DNA of 64,000 nt from Fodinibius salipaludis (GTDB lineage: Bacteria; Bacteroidota; Rhodothermia; Balneolales; Balneolaceae), in contig NZ_NSKE01000003.1 in assembly GCF_002287075.1 (NCBI RefSeq), forward strand, positions 124,001 through 188,000. The letters run 5' to 3'. Below are positions 54,213 to 63,772 of the stretch, piece after piece; positions within the stretch are counted from its first letter, which is position 1; every line of letters begins with the position of its first letter. A model generated the notes under the pieces. It was given only the letters and a program-made list of their open reading frames with translations. It was not told the origin of the DNA and did not search any database. The translations under genes and the position numbers were made by a program.

Positions 54213-54928
54213 TCAAGAAGTCCTTTTGCACGAAAACTGGTGTAGCCATCGCCGGCGATAATGATATGGTCATCAACCGGAATACCCAGGAGTTTTCCCG
54301 ATTTGGTGATACGCTTGGTTAGTTGGATATCTGCTTTTGATTCTTTGTTGTTGCCACTGGGATGATTGTGAAGCAATAAAATACTGTTGGCCTCATTCAT
54401 CACGGCCTGACGCATAACTTCGGCCGGGTCAACGATAGTAGCCGTAGAACCACCGGAGCTGATCTTTTTGTATCCCATTACGATTTTGGCATTGTTCAAA
54501 AAGGCCACCATAAATACTTCTTTGGTAAGGTCGCGCAGTTTCGGTCCAAAATAGGCAACGGCATCCTCGGGCGAAGTAATTTGCACCTGCTCACCAAGGC
54601 TGGCCATCTGAATACGTCGCGATAGTTCAAAAACCGCCTCCAGGGTCAGAGATTTCACCTTTCCCATGCCGGGAATCACCTTTAAATCTTGCCATCCCTT
54701 CCGCGCCAAGTAGCGAAGTCCGTCAAAATGATCGAGCAGGGCTTGCGACATCTGGATCACATTCATCTTTTGGCTACCTGTACGGAGTAAAATGGCAAGA
54801 AGCTCAGCATCCGAAAGGCTTTCGCTGCCATAGTTGGTGAGCTTTTCGCGCGGCTGCTCATCAGGATTCATTTCTTTAACGGTGCGCTTTAAAAAGTCAT
54901 TAGCTTCGAATTGCTCTTGATCAGACAT
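54209..54928 (-). CDS. radC: JAMM-domain protein RadC
   Basis: A 239-residue protein with a helix-hairpin-helix part (about 35-110) and a C-terminal JAMM metalloprotease-like domain. The zinc motif is LLHNHPSGNNKESKADIQLT (His-x-His...Asp). Once linked to DNA repair, its role is unsettled. The last codons read RAKGLLD and end in a stop supplied by the right inverted repeat of the following element, so the 3' end may have been shifted slightly by an insertion. Confidence 0.92.
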   Translation of the reverse strand: MSDQEQFEANDFLKRTVKEMNPDEQPREKLTNYGSESLSDAELLAILLRTGSQKMNVIQMSQALLDHFDGLRYLARKGWQDLKVIPGMGKVKSLTLEAVFELSRRIQMASLGEQVQITSPEDAVAYFGPKLRDLTKEVFMVAFLNNAKIVMGYKKISSGGSTATIVDPAEVMRQAVMNEANSILLLHNHPSGNNKESKADIQLTKRITKSGKLLGIPVDDHIIIAGDGYTSFRAKGLLD

Positions 54929-55159
54929 ATTTCTGTACTCTTTATTTGGGTTTATTAGTAAGAGCAGTGGCGCAGCAAATCCTTACAAAAAAGCTGATGA
55001 GAACGAGAGATCCGTTGTTTATTTTTAACAACCTTTTAATGGTCAAAACTGTTCTTTCTGATATTTTTAAAAGACTTTTAGCGTAACATTTTGCGAACTA
55101 TTCGTAAGAGAAAACCTCAATTTGAAGTAAAGACATAAACTTTAAAATACACGATATAC

Positions 55160-57424
55160 ATGTATCAGGGCTATTTCCGGCGAATTTTACTCCTGTTCAT
55201 AATTCTTTTTTCTACTTCTTTCCTGTCTTTAAAAGCTCAGGAACAAGTCGACACTCTCGAACAGGTATCGCCCTATGCAATAGAAGAAGATTTTGAAATT
55301 TCGGCGGATCTGTCACATCCGGCATGGCAACAGGCACAATCAGTGTTTATTAAGCATCAGATTCAGCCTAACGACAATGTGGCGGCTTGGGTACAAACGG
55401 AAGTAAAAATGCTGTACAGCGATCAAAATCTGTATGTCGCATTTATTAGTGAAGATCCCGAACCCAGTAATATAAGGGCCAATATCTCAGATCGTGATAA
55501 TAGCTTTCAGGATGATTATGTGGGTATCATCTTAGATCCGTTTAACAACAACCAGCAAGCGTACCAACTATTTATAAATCCGCTTGGTATACAGATGGAT
55601 GGCATGCGCACCGGCAACAGCGAGGATATGAATTTTGATATGCTGTGGTATTCGGATGGAAAGATCACGGATAGCGGGTATCGAGGTGTGATGAAGATTC
55701 CTTTTAAAAGCCTCAGTTTCCCGGATCGGGATATCCACAGCTGGTCTATTCAATTTATCCGTAATTATCCGCGGAATAACAGGTATCAATTTGCGTGGAG
55801 TGAAGTAGATTTGGATAATTCTTGCTTAATCTGTCAAAATGGTCGACTGGTTGGGATGCGAGATTTAGAAAATTCCAAAACCGTAGAGTTTTTACCCTAC
55901 GGTATGAGCTATCAGAACAGTACAATAAACAATGCTGACGATCCTAATTCAGGGTTAAATCATGGTCGTATTGATGGACGTTTGGGTGGTGGCATAATGT
56001 ATGAACCCACGTCAACAACCTCGCTAAATGCAGTTTTTAATCCGGATTTTAGCCAGGTAGAGACCGATGCCGATCAAATAGCAGCAAATGAAACGTTTGC
56101 TCTGCGATACTCTGAAAAACGACCCTTTTTCATGAAGGGAAGTGATCTGTTTACAACGGATGAAAATCTTTTCTATTCACGGATGATCAATCGTCCTTTG
56201 GCTGCAGGTAAAGCTACGCATCAGTCCCAAAATTACAGCATCGCCTTTTTGACGGCCTACGACCGCGATGCGGCTTTTATTGTTCCGGGTCTATATAGCA
56301 GTTCGCAGGTGCAGTCAAATATCGAAGCCTACAATAATGTACTACGCGGGAAGTATAATTTGGGATCCGAATCACATATTGGTGGGTTGCTTACCACACG
56401 AAACCAGGAGGACGGGCACAACTATGTGGGCAGTGTTGACTGGAATTTTTTGTTGACTGATAACTACTATTTTAGCGGCCAGGCAGCCTATACAAATACC
56501 AAAGAGATTACCGACTTGGCCTTGCATGATGATCCCCGAACTTTTGGTCACGGTTCATATGATGCTGCTTTTAATGGCGAACAGTTTGGCGGTACGTTGC
56601 TAAGTACTGAGTTCTCAAGACAAGCCAAGTTTTATGATTTTTCAATAGGATATAGTTCCTATTCGCCTACCTTCCAAACGCAGAGCGGGTTTATCAACCA
56701 GGTAGATCAACGAGAAATTGATGCCTCCCAAAGTTTTACTTACTACCCCGATTGGGATTGGCTGTCAAATGGTACGGTAAGTGCGAGCGGAACCTGGCGA
56801 TATGATTTCTCGGGGCAGTTTCAAGAGCGGTATATCTTTACAAGATGGAGTAATAACTTTGGCGGACAAACAAATTTGTCTCTTAGCTTTTTACCCTTAA
56901 ATGACGAGCGATTTCGAGGTCGACTTTTTACCCAAATGAACCGGCTCATGATTGATGTGAGTACTAATCCGTTGAACGAGTTGTCATTGAGTGGGCATGT
57001 GGATTTTGGAAAGTATGTGAATCGTCAGGAGAATCCCACGTTGGGGGAAGGATATAATATTTCGGCGGATGCAACGCTAAAGCCGACTTCTCGTCTTGAG
57101 ATGGAGGTCAGCTACAACTATTCTACGCTTTCGGCTGCGAATGGGGATGAACACTATTTTAGTGGAGATATCTACCGTTTGAAGAGCAACTATAATTTTT
57201 CAAAGAAACTTTTTGCTCGTCTTATTACCCAATACAATTCATTCAATGACCAATTGCAGATCTATCCGCTTGTCTATTACAAAGCCAACCCATTCACTAA
57301 GTTCTATATCGGCATGACTGATTATCTAAACTATTTTGACCAGCCTGGTCCAAATGGATATAGAGGATTCAAAGAAACCGATCGGCAGTTTTTTGTAAAG
57401 TTTCAGTATCTGATAAGAAGTTAG
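55160..57424 (+). CDS. DUF5916-domain outer-membrane protein with CBM9-like domain
   Basis: A 754-residue exported protein. The signal is MYQGYFRRILLLFIILFSTS and following. A CBM9-like domain (about 35-220: FEISADLSHPAWQQA, VQTEVKMLYSDQNLYVAFIS, DDYVGIILDPFNNNQQAYQ) is followed by a long barrel-like region typical of DUF5916 (NPDFSQVETDADQIAANETF near 300, EKRPFFMKGSDLF). Members are common in Bacteroidota. They are thought to bind sugars or act in the outer membrane, but the role is unknown. Confidence 0.85.
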   Translation: MYQGYFRRILLLFIILFSTSFLSLKAQEQVDTLEQVSPYAIEEDFEISADLSHPAWQQAQSVFIKHQIQPNDNVAAWVQTEVKMLYSDQNLYVAFISEDPEPSNIRANISDRDNSFQDDYVGIILDPFNNNQQAYQLFINPLGIQMDGMRTGNSEDMNFDMLWYSDGKITDSGYRGVMKIPFKSLSFPDRDIHSWSIQFIRNYPRNNRYQFAWSEVDLDNSCLICQNGRLVGMRDLENSKTVEFLPYGMSYQNSTINNADDPNSGLNHGRIDGRLGGGIMYEPTSTTSLNAVFNPDFSQVETDADQIAANETFALRYSEKRPFFMKGSDLFTTDENLFYSRMINRPLAAGKATHQSQNYSIAFLTAYDRDAAFIVPGLYSSSQVQSNIEAYNNVLRGKYNLGSESHIGGLLTTRNQEDGHNYVGSVDWNFLLTDNYYFSGQAAYTNTKEITDLALHDDPRTFGHGSYDAAFNGEQFGGTLLSTEFSRQAKFYDFSIGYSSYSPTFQTQSGFINQVDQREIDASQSFTYYPDWDWLSNGTVSASGTWRYDFSGQFQERYIFTRWSNNFGGQTNLSLSFLPLNDERFRGRLFTQMNRLMIDVSTNPLNELSLSGHVDFGKYVNRQENPTLGEGYNISADATLKPTSRLEMEVSYNYSTLSAANGDEHYFSGDIYRLKSNYNFSKKLFARLITQYNSFNDQLQIYPLVYYKANPFTKFYIGMTDYLNYFDQPGPNGYRGFKETDRQFFVKFQYLIRS

Positions 57425-57544
57425 ATCGCAAAAGTTGTTTCAATAAGTGTTAGGTCTCTCCGCAAAGATTTTACTTTTAGAAAAAGTTTAACATCTGAAA
57501 AATATATCCGATAAGGTAATAAAAGGGAAGTTGAACCTTTTCGG

Positions 57545-58102
57545 ATGAAAAACACTCTTTCAATAATATTATTAGTTGTATTACTTCTGCTCCCGGCGGG
57601 ATTAGTGATCGGATATTCCTATTTTGGCGTTTCCTATCCAATCGAAAATAAGCAAATAGAAACCCCTTCATTTCTAACTACAACAAAGCATAATCTGGCC
57701 ATAGTTTTTTTTGGTTTTGTAGGCTGTGCTTCTGTATGCCCGAATTCACTGACAAAATTAAGCAAGGTGTTTGATTCCCTGGAAAAAGAATATCCCCAAA
57801 AATCAGTTGGAGCGGTATTTGTAGATGTCCGTAAGCAGACAGATTCGTTATCAGCAGAGAAATATGGATACGAGTTCTCGGATAATATTGATGGAGCGTA
57901 CTTACCCCAAGAAGAGCGAACACAGGTAATCAGCGATTTTGCATTGGAGGTAAAGCCTGCCGATGATCACACCCCATTACTACATACCGACCACTTTTTT
58001 GTATTAGAAAAGGAAGATGAGAGCTGGAGAATTTTGCGTGTACTTGCCAATTCAACGAAGGCATCAGAAATCACAAAAATATTGAAAGATAATTTACCTT
58101 AA
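57545..58102 (+). CDS. SCO1/SenC-family copper chaperone-like protein
   Basis: A 185-residue protein with one N-terminal membrane anchor (about 4-26) and a thioredoxin-like domain outside. The copper motif CxxxCP is present (CASVCPNS, Cys 61 and 65). A conserved histidine lies in LLHTDHFFVL (His 147). SCO proteins help assemble the CuA site of cytochrome oxidase or handle thiol redox. No oxidase gene is near; instead a chemoreceptor follows after 44 bp. Confidence 0.88.
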   Translation: MKNTLSIILLVVLLLLPAGLVIGYSYFGVSYPIENKQIETPSFLTTTKHNLAIVFFGFVGCASVCPNSLTKLSKVFDSLEKEYPQKSVGAVFVDVRKQTDSLSAEKYGYEFSDNIDGAYLPQEERTQVISDFALEVKPADDHTPLLHTDHFFVLEKEDESWRILRVLANSTKASEITKILKDNLP

Positions 58103-58146
58103 GCGAGAGGTTGAATAGCCTGTCGTACGGTTAAAACTTTATACCT

Positions 58147-59502
58147 ATGAATAATCAGAAGGATTTTTTGACATATCTATTCCCGATGTATACCAATGAT
58201 ATTTCTAATAAAGTTCGCCAAGCTCTTTACCAGTCGTACAAGCAGACAGATAGATTTATGCTAAAGCTTTTGGTGGTTCATTGGGCGATTGCATCCACGC
58301 TTACTGCGTATACGTATGATACATATCTGCTTGGATTTGTTGGAGGAGCATTTATAACAGGTATAGCCTTTTTAGTATACAGGATGAACCCCGGAAGTTT
58401 ACTTAGTAGAATTACGATTGGTGCTTCCTTCATGGCATTTTCAATGATTTTTATCCAACAACATCTGGGTAGGATTGAAATGCACTTCCACATTTTTGTA
58501 GCCATTGCCTTTTTGATCCGATATAAAGATATCGCTCCGGTATTTTCGGCTGCCTTAACCGTTGCTGTACATCATGCGCTCTTTAATCTCGCTCAGCAAT
58601 TTGAGATGGCCGTAGCAGGGACTCCCATTAAAGTGTTTAGTTACGGTTGTGGATGGGATTTAGTAGCCTTGCACGCCATCTTTGTTGTCGTTGAGACGAT
58701 TGTAATCAGCAGTTCTATTTTGAATCTAACACGTGAATACCTGAATAATGCAGAGGTTTTTACCATTATGGATGATATTAGTGAGTCAGCCAAGCATACT
58801 AATGAGGCCTCGAATTTTATATCCAGTGCTGGACAGGAGCTGGCGCAGAATGCGGCCGATAACACACAGGCTGTTACAGATTCAACAACTTCAATAGCAA
58901 AAATGAACGAAAGTATTGAGAGTTTGGATAATAAAACATCGCTGGTTAAACAGAAGGTGCAAGGTATTGTAACTGATATGGGAGAGATGAAACAATCGAT
59001 GGCAAACCTCAAAAATTCGAGCAATAGTATTTTTACAATCAATGAAACGATCGACAGTATCGCAGCACAAACGAATATGTTGGCTCTTAATGCGGCTGTA
59101 GAAGCAGCAAGGGCTGGTGAGGCCGGTGCAGGATTTGCTGTTGTCACTGAAGAGATTCGAATGTTAGCCCAGAAGACAGCTGAGGCGGCCACTGATATCC
59201 GTGAAATGATTGCAGAAAATATTGAAAAGGCTGAAGCGGGAGCAGAAGTCTCAAAAGAGATTGCTACTCAAATTACGGAATTAGAATCCTGGATCAGTGA
59301 TGTTAATGTGGTGGGACAGGAACAGATGAGACAGCTTGAGGAGTTGAAAGATAATATCAGCAAAATTTCTGATACTTCAGATCACACAGCTAATATGGCC
59401 GAGAAAAATGCCGCCACATCAGAAGAGCTGCAAGGGCAAATGGCAGTACTGAAAACTGCCATTGATGACATCAATCAAAAAGCGACTTTAGAAGAAGCCT
59501 AG
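58147..59502 (+). CDS. Methyl-accepting chemotaxis protein with a His-rich membrane sensor
   Basis: A 451-residue receptor. The N-terminal half (about 40-195) has five or six membrane helices and no large periplasmic domain. Inside them are clustered histidines: [20 protein letters not shown], then VAVHHALFN and LHAIFVVV. The C-terminal half is a coiled-coil signalling domain with the hairpin tip [20 protein letters not shown] and [16 protein letters not shown]. No HAMP domain is apparent. Sensing probably takes place in the membrane, possibly of a metal or respiratory state. No other chemotaxis genes are in the window. Confidence 0.88.
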   Translation: MNNQKDFLTYLFPMYTNDISNKVRQALYQSYKQTDRFMLKLLVVHWAIASTLTAYTYDTYLLGFVGGAFITGIAFLVYRMNPGSLLSRITIGASFMAFSMIFIQQHLGRIEMHFHIFVAIAFLIRYKDIAPVFSAALTVAVHHALFNLAQQFEMAVAGTPIKVFSYGCGWDLVALHAIFVVVETIVISSSILNLTREYLNNAEVFTIMDDISESAKHTNEASNFISSAGQELAQNAADNTQAVTDSTTSIAKMNESIESLDNKTSLVKQKVQGIVTDMGEMKQSMANLKNSSNSIFTINETIDSIAAQTNMLALNAAVEAARAGEAGAGFAVVTEEIRMLAQKTAEAATDIREMIAENIEKAEAGAEVSKEIATQITELESWISDVNVVGQEQMRQLEELKDNISKISDTSDHTANMAEKNAATSEELQGQMAVLKTAIDDINQKATLEEA

Positions 59503-59577
59503 GTATTTTTTGAGATAGACTAATCATTAGCATTTTGCCTATTCTATAATGTTATAGTGCTGGATATATTATTGTAA

Positions 59578-60363
59578 TTAAAACTGTTTTTTTCGGAACA
59601 GGTAATAAGCCAGCAAGCCAAAAGGTACGCAGCTGACAAAGGCAAAGCCCAGCAGACTACCATCAATTCCCGATAAGCCATTGGCAAAAATTTGACTCAT
59701 AATTTGTTGAAAAGCTTCTGCGCTGGGTATAAGATAGGATAGTATTTGAAAGAGCGTTTCAAACCAGGTATCCGTTAAACCAAACATCTGTAGATACGAA
59801 TCAACATTTAAGAATAGAGAGGAAAATCCAGTTAAGAAATATCCCAGCAGAACCCCACCAACATAGGAGTTGGTAAGTATCAGGAATAGAACGATTGTTA
59901 TGTAGTAGCTTAATAATATGAGGGGCAGAAATACGATTATAGCAATGGCATGATGCAATGGAAATAGTACTCCGTGCAGTGAGGTTAGCAAGGTTAAAAG
60001 TAGCACACTTATGAGCGTGTATGAAAAACAAAAAGCGAATACACCGGCAAAATCTGAAAGGAATAGCTCATCTCTTGATATGGGTTTAGATAATAGTAGA
60101 GATGCTCGATCCGGGTTGATATTTTCTGAAAAATGAGTGGGAATACCAATGATTGAGATGAGGATCGTTATGGAAATCAATTGATTTATTACTATTCCGT
60201 TTGGCAGGGGGAATCCACCCAACTTTATTACATATGAGGAACTCGAGGGATCTGCTGAGACCCCGCCCCATAAAGCAATGGCTACAACAAACAGGATAAA
60301 GATTCCGGGCCATGCCCACAGCATTTTATTTTTGAGAAGTGTACGAATGGTGAATCGAATCAT
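59578..60363 (-). CDS. ABC transporter permease (ABC-2 type)
   Basis: A 261-residue inner-membrane protein with six helices. It starts MIRFTIRTLLKNKMLWAWPG, as in NosY/ABC-2 permeases, and has HFSENINPDRASLLLSKPIS with the coupling region RDELFLSDF. It overlaps the ATPase gene (60360) by four bases, so the two are one transporter. The substrate is unknown. Confidence 0.85.
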   Translation of the reverse strand: MIRFTIRTLLKNKMLWAWPGIFILFVVAIALWGGVSADPSSSSYVIKLGGFPLPNGIVINQLISITILISIIGIPTHFSENINPDRASLLLSKPISRDELFLSDFAGVFAFCFSYTLISVLLLTLLTSLHGVLFPLHHAIAIIVFLPLILLSYYITIVLFLILTNSYVGGVLLGYFLTGFSSLFLNVDSYLQMFGLTDTWFETLFQILSYLIPSAEAFQQIMSQIFANGLSGIDGSLLGFAFVSCVPFGLLAYYLFRKKQF

Positions 60364-61097
60364 GATCTAACGGGGTCTTTGGTTTCAAAATAATTAAGAT
60401 AGTAGTCCTCAACAGAGCCAAATTGGTTCTGAATTTCACCTTTGGTAGCCGAATTGATAATACGTCCATCTTTAATAAGATAGAGCGAATCGCAGGTCTT
60501 GTCGATGTCAGAGAGAATATGAGTAGTAATCAGGATAGAGATGTTCCGCTCTTTTTGCAGAGTAAAAATGTAATCCATGATAGCCTTTTTCTGCACGGCG
60601 TCGAGTCCGTTGAATGGCTCATCCAGGATGTAAAACTGATCATCCGCCAGAAAGGTGTGCATCAGCGCGGCGGTTTGGGTCATACCCTTGGACAGATTTT
60701 TTATCTTTTTGTCCAGAAATTCCACATTAAAAGCGTTTGCCAGTTTGCTTATTTTATGGTCTATCTGTCTTGGTGTTGATTCTTTGAGATCACTAAAGGC
60801 ATGCAGCATTTCATTGACCGTAAAGTTATCGGGAAATGAATAGTTCTCGGGGAGATAGCTCACTTTAGCCCGCGCTTGCTTTTGTTTATGATTGTGGCCC
60901 ATTAGCCAAATATTTCCGGCATCAGCAAAAAGAAGGTCGAGGATGATTTTCAAAAAGGTTGATTTGCCCGATCCATTGGGACCGAGGATGGCGGTAAAGC
61001 TACCTTCCGAGATTTCGATCTCATCAACCTGTAGTCGAAAGGTGTTGCCTCCCGATTTATTGAATGTTTTGTTCACATTTTGGGCTTTTAGTATCAT
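60360..61097 (-). CDS. ABC transporter ATP-binding protein
   Basis: A 245-residue ATPase. Walker A is AILGPNGSGKSTFLKIILDL, the signature is IKNLSKGMTQTAALMHTFLA (a LSKG variant of LSGG), and Walker B is FYILDEPFNGLDAVQKK. The D-loop and His switch follow (ISILITTHILSDI). It works with the permease overlapping its end. It begins 116 bp after the XRE gene and probably belongs to the same cluster. Confidence 0.9.
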   Translation of the reverse strand: MILKAQNVNKTFNKSGGNTFRLQVDEIEISEGSFTAILGPNGSGKSTFLKIILDLLFADAGNIWLMGHNHKQKQARAKVSYLPENYSFPDNFTVNEMLHAFSDLKESTPRQIDHKISKLANAFNVEFLDKKIKNLSKGMTQTAALMHTFLADDQFYILDEPFNGLDAVQKKAIMDYIFTLQKERNISILITTHILSDIDKTCDSLYLIKDGRIINSATKGEIQNQFGSVEDYYLNYFETKDPVRS

Positions 61098-61213
61098 AAT
61101 AGCTTCACTTACGATTAATAGTTAGTGGTTTCATACGAGGTATCATTACTGACGTTTCGGTACTGTGAAACGGCAGATGTGAAATGCGGTATTTTTCCAA
61201 TGCGTTTTTCGTC
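61098..61213 (-). promoter_or_regulatory. Gap between XRE and ABC genes with direct repeats
   Basis: TGTGAAA occurs at 61164-61170 and 61178-61184 (plus-strand reading), 14 bp apart, and GTTTC copies lie nearby. This could be the operator of the XRE regulator and a second promoter for the ABC genes. The assignment is tentative. Confidence 0.35.
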
Positions 61214-61435
61214 TCACGTTTCATTATTGCCGTTTGCCTCGTATTCCAAGATATCCCCCGGTTGGCAGTCTAATGCTTCACAGATGGCGTTGAGCGTGGA
61301 AAAACGTACGGCCTTGGCTTTGCCGGTTTTAAGGATGGAAAGGTTGGAGATTGTGATACCCACCTCCTCAGAAAGTTCGGTAAGCGTCATATCACGCTTC
61401 ACCAGTATTAGATCCAAATTTACTTTGATGGCCAT
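61214..61435 (-). CDS. XRE-family regulator (YozG type)
   Basis: A 73-residue, single-domain Cro/cI helix-turn-helix protein: NLDLILVKRDMTLTELSEEV, GITISNLSILKTGKAKAVRF, ALDCQPGDILEYE. This is the YozG type that usually sits beside DUF2975 membrane proteins, as it does here with three of them. It probably controls this cluster. It starts four bases after the membrane protein at 61440. Confidence 0.92.
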   Translation of the reverse strand: MAIKVNLDLILVKRDMTLTELSEEVGITISNLSILKTGKAKAVRFSTLNAICEALDCQPGDILEYEANGNNET

Positions 61436-61439
61436 TGTA

Positions 61440-62171
61440 CTAAATCGTGAGGTCTTGTTCTTTCTGAAGTGCTACGGCGCGCTGCAGTATGATACCTGTA
61501 AATAACAGTGCGACGCCGAGCAGTATGAGCTCGTTGTCGATAGGCGGTGACGGTTCTCCAAGGTAAAATTGATTGTTCAGGAAGCTAATCAGACGAAAGT
61601 CCAATCCCCATTTAAGAATTGCTCCACCGCTGAATAATAACGAAAGGCTTAAAATCACGTTTTTGATAGCGGGCACAAACAGTTTGTTATCTCTTCGATA
61701 GTTGATCTCGTAATACAGCATGTATAGAATCCCGATAATAAACAGTCCGCCGTAATAAAAGAAGATCTGCAGGCAAAACTGTGACCGCCAGAACGTAAGG
61801 TCATCCTCCAATACCAAAAATGAGGGCGACCCTTGAAGGCCGTAAATGGTGCGTTGCTGTTGTCTGTCCGTAAGGTTGAGCAGGGTATTATCCAGCTGCG
61901 GCAGAGGCGTTTGTTTATTTAGGTTTGTTACTGAAATATACGTTTTGCCGTATGTTGGGCGCTCGGGTCGCTCAACATCCTGGATAGTTGTTTTAGTAAT
62001 TCTAAGATTACCAATTTTTAACGAGCGTTCGCCTGTGTTCGAAGCTGTTATGGTTTGGGCATCCAGCATGTTGCTTACAGCTCGATAGTGATTGAATCCC
62101 AGGTAGCCCATCCAAAGCGTAAACACAGACAGCAGGCTAAGGACAACAATCCGGTAGTTTTTTGTGTACAT
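61440..62171 (-). CDS. DUF2975-like four-helix membrane protein, third copy
   Basis: A 243-residue membrane protein. One N-terminal helix (about 8-28) is followed by an extracytoplasmic loop of about 100 residues (with TYGKTYISVTNLNKQTPLPQ) and then three helices. The tail ALQKEQDLTI matches the C-termini of the two upstream proteins. The core is less typical of DUF2975 than theirs, so the family call rests on topology, tail and position. Its gene starts three bases after the next copy's stop. Confidence 0.65.
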   Translation of the reverse strand: MYTKNYRIVVLSLLSVFTLWMGYLGFNHYRAVSNMLDAQTITASNTGERSLKIGNLRITKTTIQDVERPERPTYGKTYISVTNLNKQTPLPQLDNTLLNLTDRQQQRTIYGLQGSPSFLVLEDDLTFWRSQFCLQIFFYYGGLFIIGILYMLYYEINYRRDNKLFVPAIKNVILSLSLLFSGGAILKWGLDFRLISFLNNQFYLGEPSPPIDNELILLGVALLFTGIILQRAVALQKEQDLTI

Positions 62172-62174
62172 CTG

Positions 62175-62822
62175 TTACACCGTGAGTTTTAATTCTTGAT
62201 ACATTTCGTTGCCTTTCTCGAACACAGCGGCCAGGGTAAATACAATCAATCCTATAATAATGAACATCCAATCTTCGCCCACCATGGGAATTTTAATGTT
62301 GATATTGGCCTGTTGCGATGCAAGCAAGTGTGCTTTGTCAGCCAGGGAATAGCGAATGAGATATCGGGTGAGCCACTGCAGGGGCTCAACAATAATCAGC
62401 AGGATAGCTATGGTTTTGATCCGTTGGATATTTGCAGCTGTAAATATGGATCCGTTAATAGTTCGCTTGAGAAGGCTACGAAGCTGATATAATCCGTAAA
62501 GAAAAAGGCCGAGCGCAATGCAGATAAAACCGCTCCAAATGATGTAAATAATGGGGTTACTTTGCATGATAAAATCAAAATCTATGGTTCCGGTAACCGA
62601 ATCAATGTCAAGAAACTCATAGTTGGCTTCCTCGTTCAGCGTTACCAGCGAGGGTTCCAGGGGCAGGGTGATCCCAAAAATAGAATCGGGATGGCTGCTA
62701 TAGAAGTACTCATAAATTAGTGTGGCGGGGAAGATAACTCCTATAACACACGATAAATACCACCACACGTTAACGATCAGGTAACAGATATAGGCGGTCG
62801 ATTTTTTGCTGAATCCACTCAT
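62175..62822 (-). CDS. DUF2975 membrane protein, second copy
   Basis: A 215-residue protein with four helices. A loop of about 50 residues follows helix 1 (SIFGITLPLEPSLVTLNEEA). The DUF2975 core is LYQLRSLLKRTINGSIFTAA then NIQRIKTIAILLIIVEPLQW, and the last helix leads to VFEKGNEMYQELKLTV. The family has no proven role; members pair with YozG regulators. Confidence 0.82.
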   Translation of the reverse strand: MSGFSKKSTAYICYLIVNVWWYLSCVIGVIFPATLIYEYFYSSHPDSIFGITLPLEPSLVTLNEEANYEFLDIDSVTGTIDFDFIMQSNPIIYIIWSGFICIALGLFLYGLYQLRSLLKRTINGSIFTAANIQRIKTIAILLIIVEPLQWLTRYLIRYSLADKAHLLASQQANINIKIPMVGEDWMFIIIGLIVFTLAAVFEKGNEMYQELKLTV

Positions 62823-62826
62823 AGTT

Positions 62827-63465
62827 CTATACCGTTAGTTTTTGTTCTTCGTATAGGCGGGTGCCCTCTTCAAGAATATAGGCGACTAAAAGTACCGCCA
62901 GTCCTGCAAGTCCCAGTTCCCACGCAACAGGTGGCCAAATAAGAGAGGTGTTTGCTGGCAGCTCAATATGGTGAATAGTGAGATACGAAAGCCATCCTAT
63001 CGCATACTTATATGGGACGGCTAGCACCATCAGGTGTCCAATAGTTTTAAGATTTTTGGAGTTTTGAGCAGACCATGGTTGTTGACGTCGAAGATTTCGC
63101 AGTATGTGTTTGAGGAGGGTAAGCCCGTACATTGCAAGACCATAGAGCCCCAAAGTCATTATGGAAGCCAAATAGTAGCTCCATGTTTGCTTGAGATCGG
63201 CCTTAATGGGGTCGATACTCGTTTCGAAAATAGATTTTTGGAAAATACCATCCACTCTACTGTTGGCAATAAGATCGGAAAATTGATGAACGCGGATACG
63301 GACGGTCAATTCCTGTATACCCAGTGGGCTACCCACAAAAATTTCTAACAGAAAAAAGATGGCCCCGAATAGAATTGAAATGAAGTATACTGCCCAGGCA
63401 AGCTGAGCAAAAAAGAGTAGAATGCCAGCAATGTTCCAGTCGTTCTTAAACCATTTCCAAGCCAT
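62827..63465 (-). CDS. DUF2975 membrane protein, first copy
   Basis: A 212-residue protein with four helices. Its core LTLLKHILRNLRRQQPWSAQ then NSKNLKTIGHLMVLAVPYKY is DUF2975, and the end LEEGTRLYEEQKLTV matches the other copies. It is the first gene of the cluster, 4 bp ahead of the second copy. The promoter should lie in the AT-rich 63466-63560. Confidence 0.82.
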   Translation of the reverse strand: MAWKWFKNDWNIAGILLFFAQLAWAVYFISILFGAIFFLLEIFVGSPLGIQELTVRIRVHQFSDLIANSRVDGIFQKSIFETSIDPIKADLKQTWSYYLASIMTLGLYGLAMYGLTLLKHILRNLRRQQPWSAQNSKNLKTIGHLMVLAVPYKYAIGWLSYLTIHHIELPANTSLIWPPVAWELGLAGLAVLLVAYILEEGTRLYEEQKLTV

Positions 63466-63772
63466 ATCTCTAAATCATTTCTTGATGTTCATCCGTAACT
63501 AAAAAGAAATATTATTGAATTACAATAAATTTTTATTGATAAACAACAAATTATTGGTGTTTTATGGTAAAATCAACGAAAATATAGTTGGCCAGGGATT
63601 TCTCATTGAAATTTCAGAAGTCAAAAGTGAGAAGCAAAAAGTGGCAACTAATGAGTAAAAGGTGGGAAATTTGTCACTAGTAACTCATAAAGCAATACGC
63701 ATTACTATGGGCCCGTCTTACTTTTTACTTTTCCTCCTTCCCGTCTGCCTTCTCATATTTGCCGTTTTGTAA
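63466..63772. other. Intergenic region
   Basis: No gene is seen. The left part is very AT-rich and suits a promoter for the DUF2975 cluster. The right part (63600-63770) has simple AG/CT-rich stretches without a clear hairpin. Confidence 0.45.
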
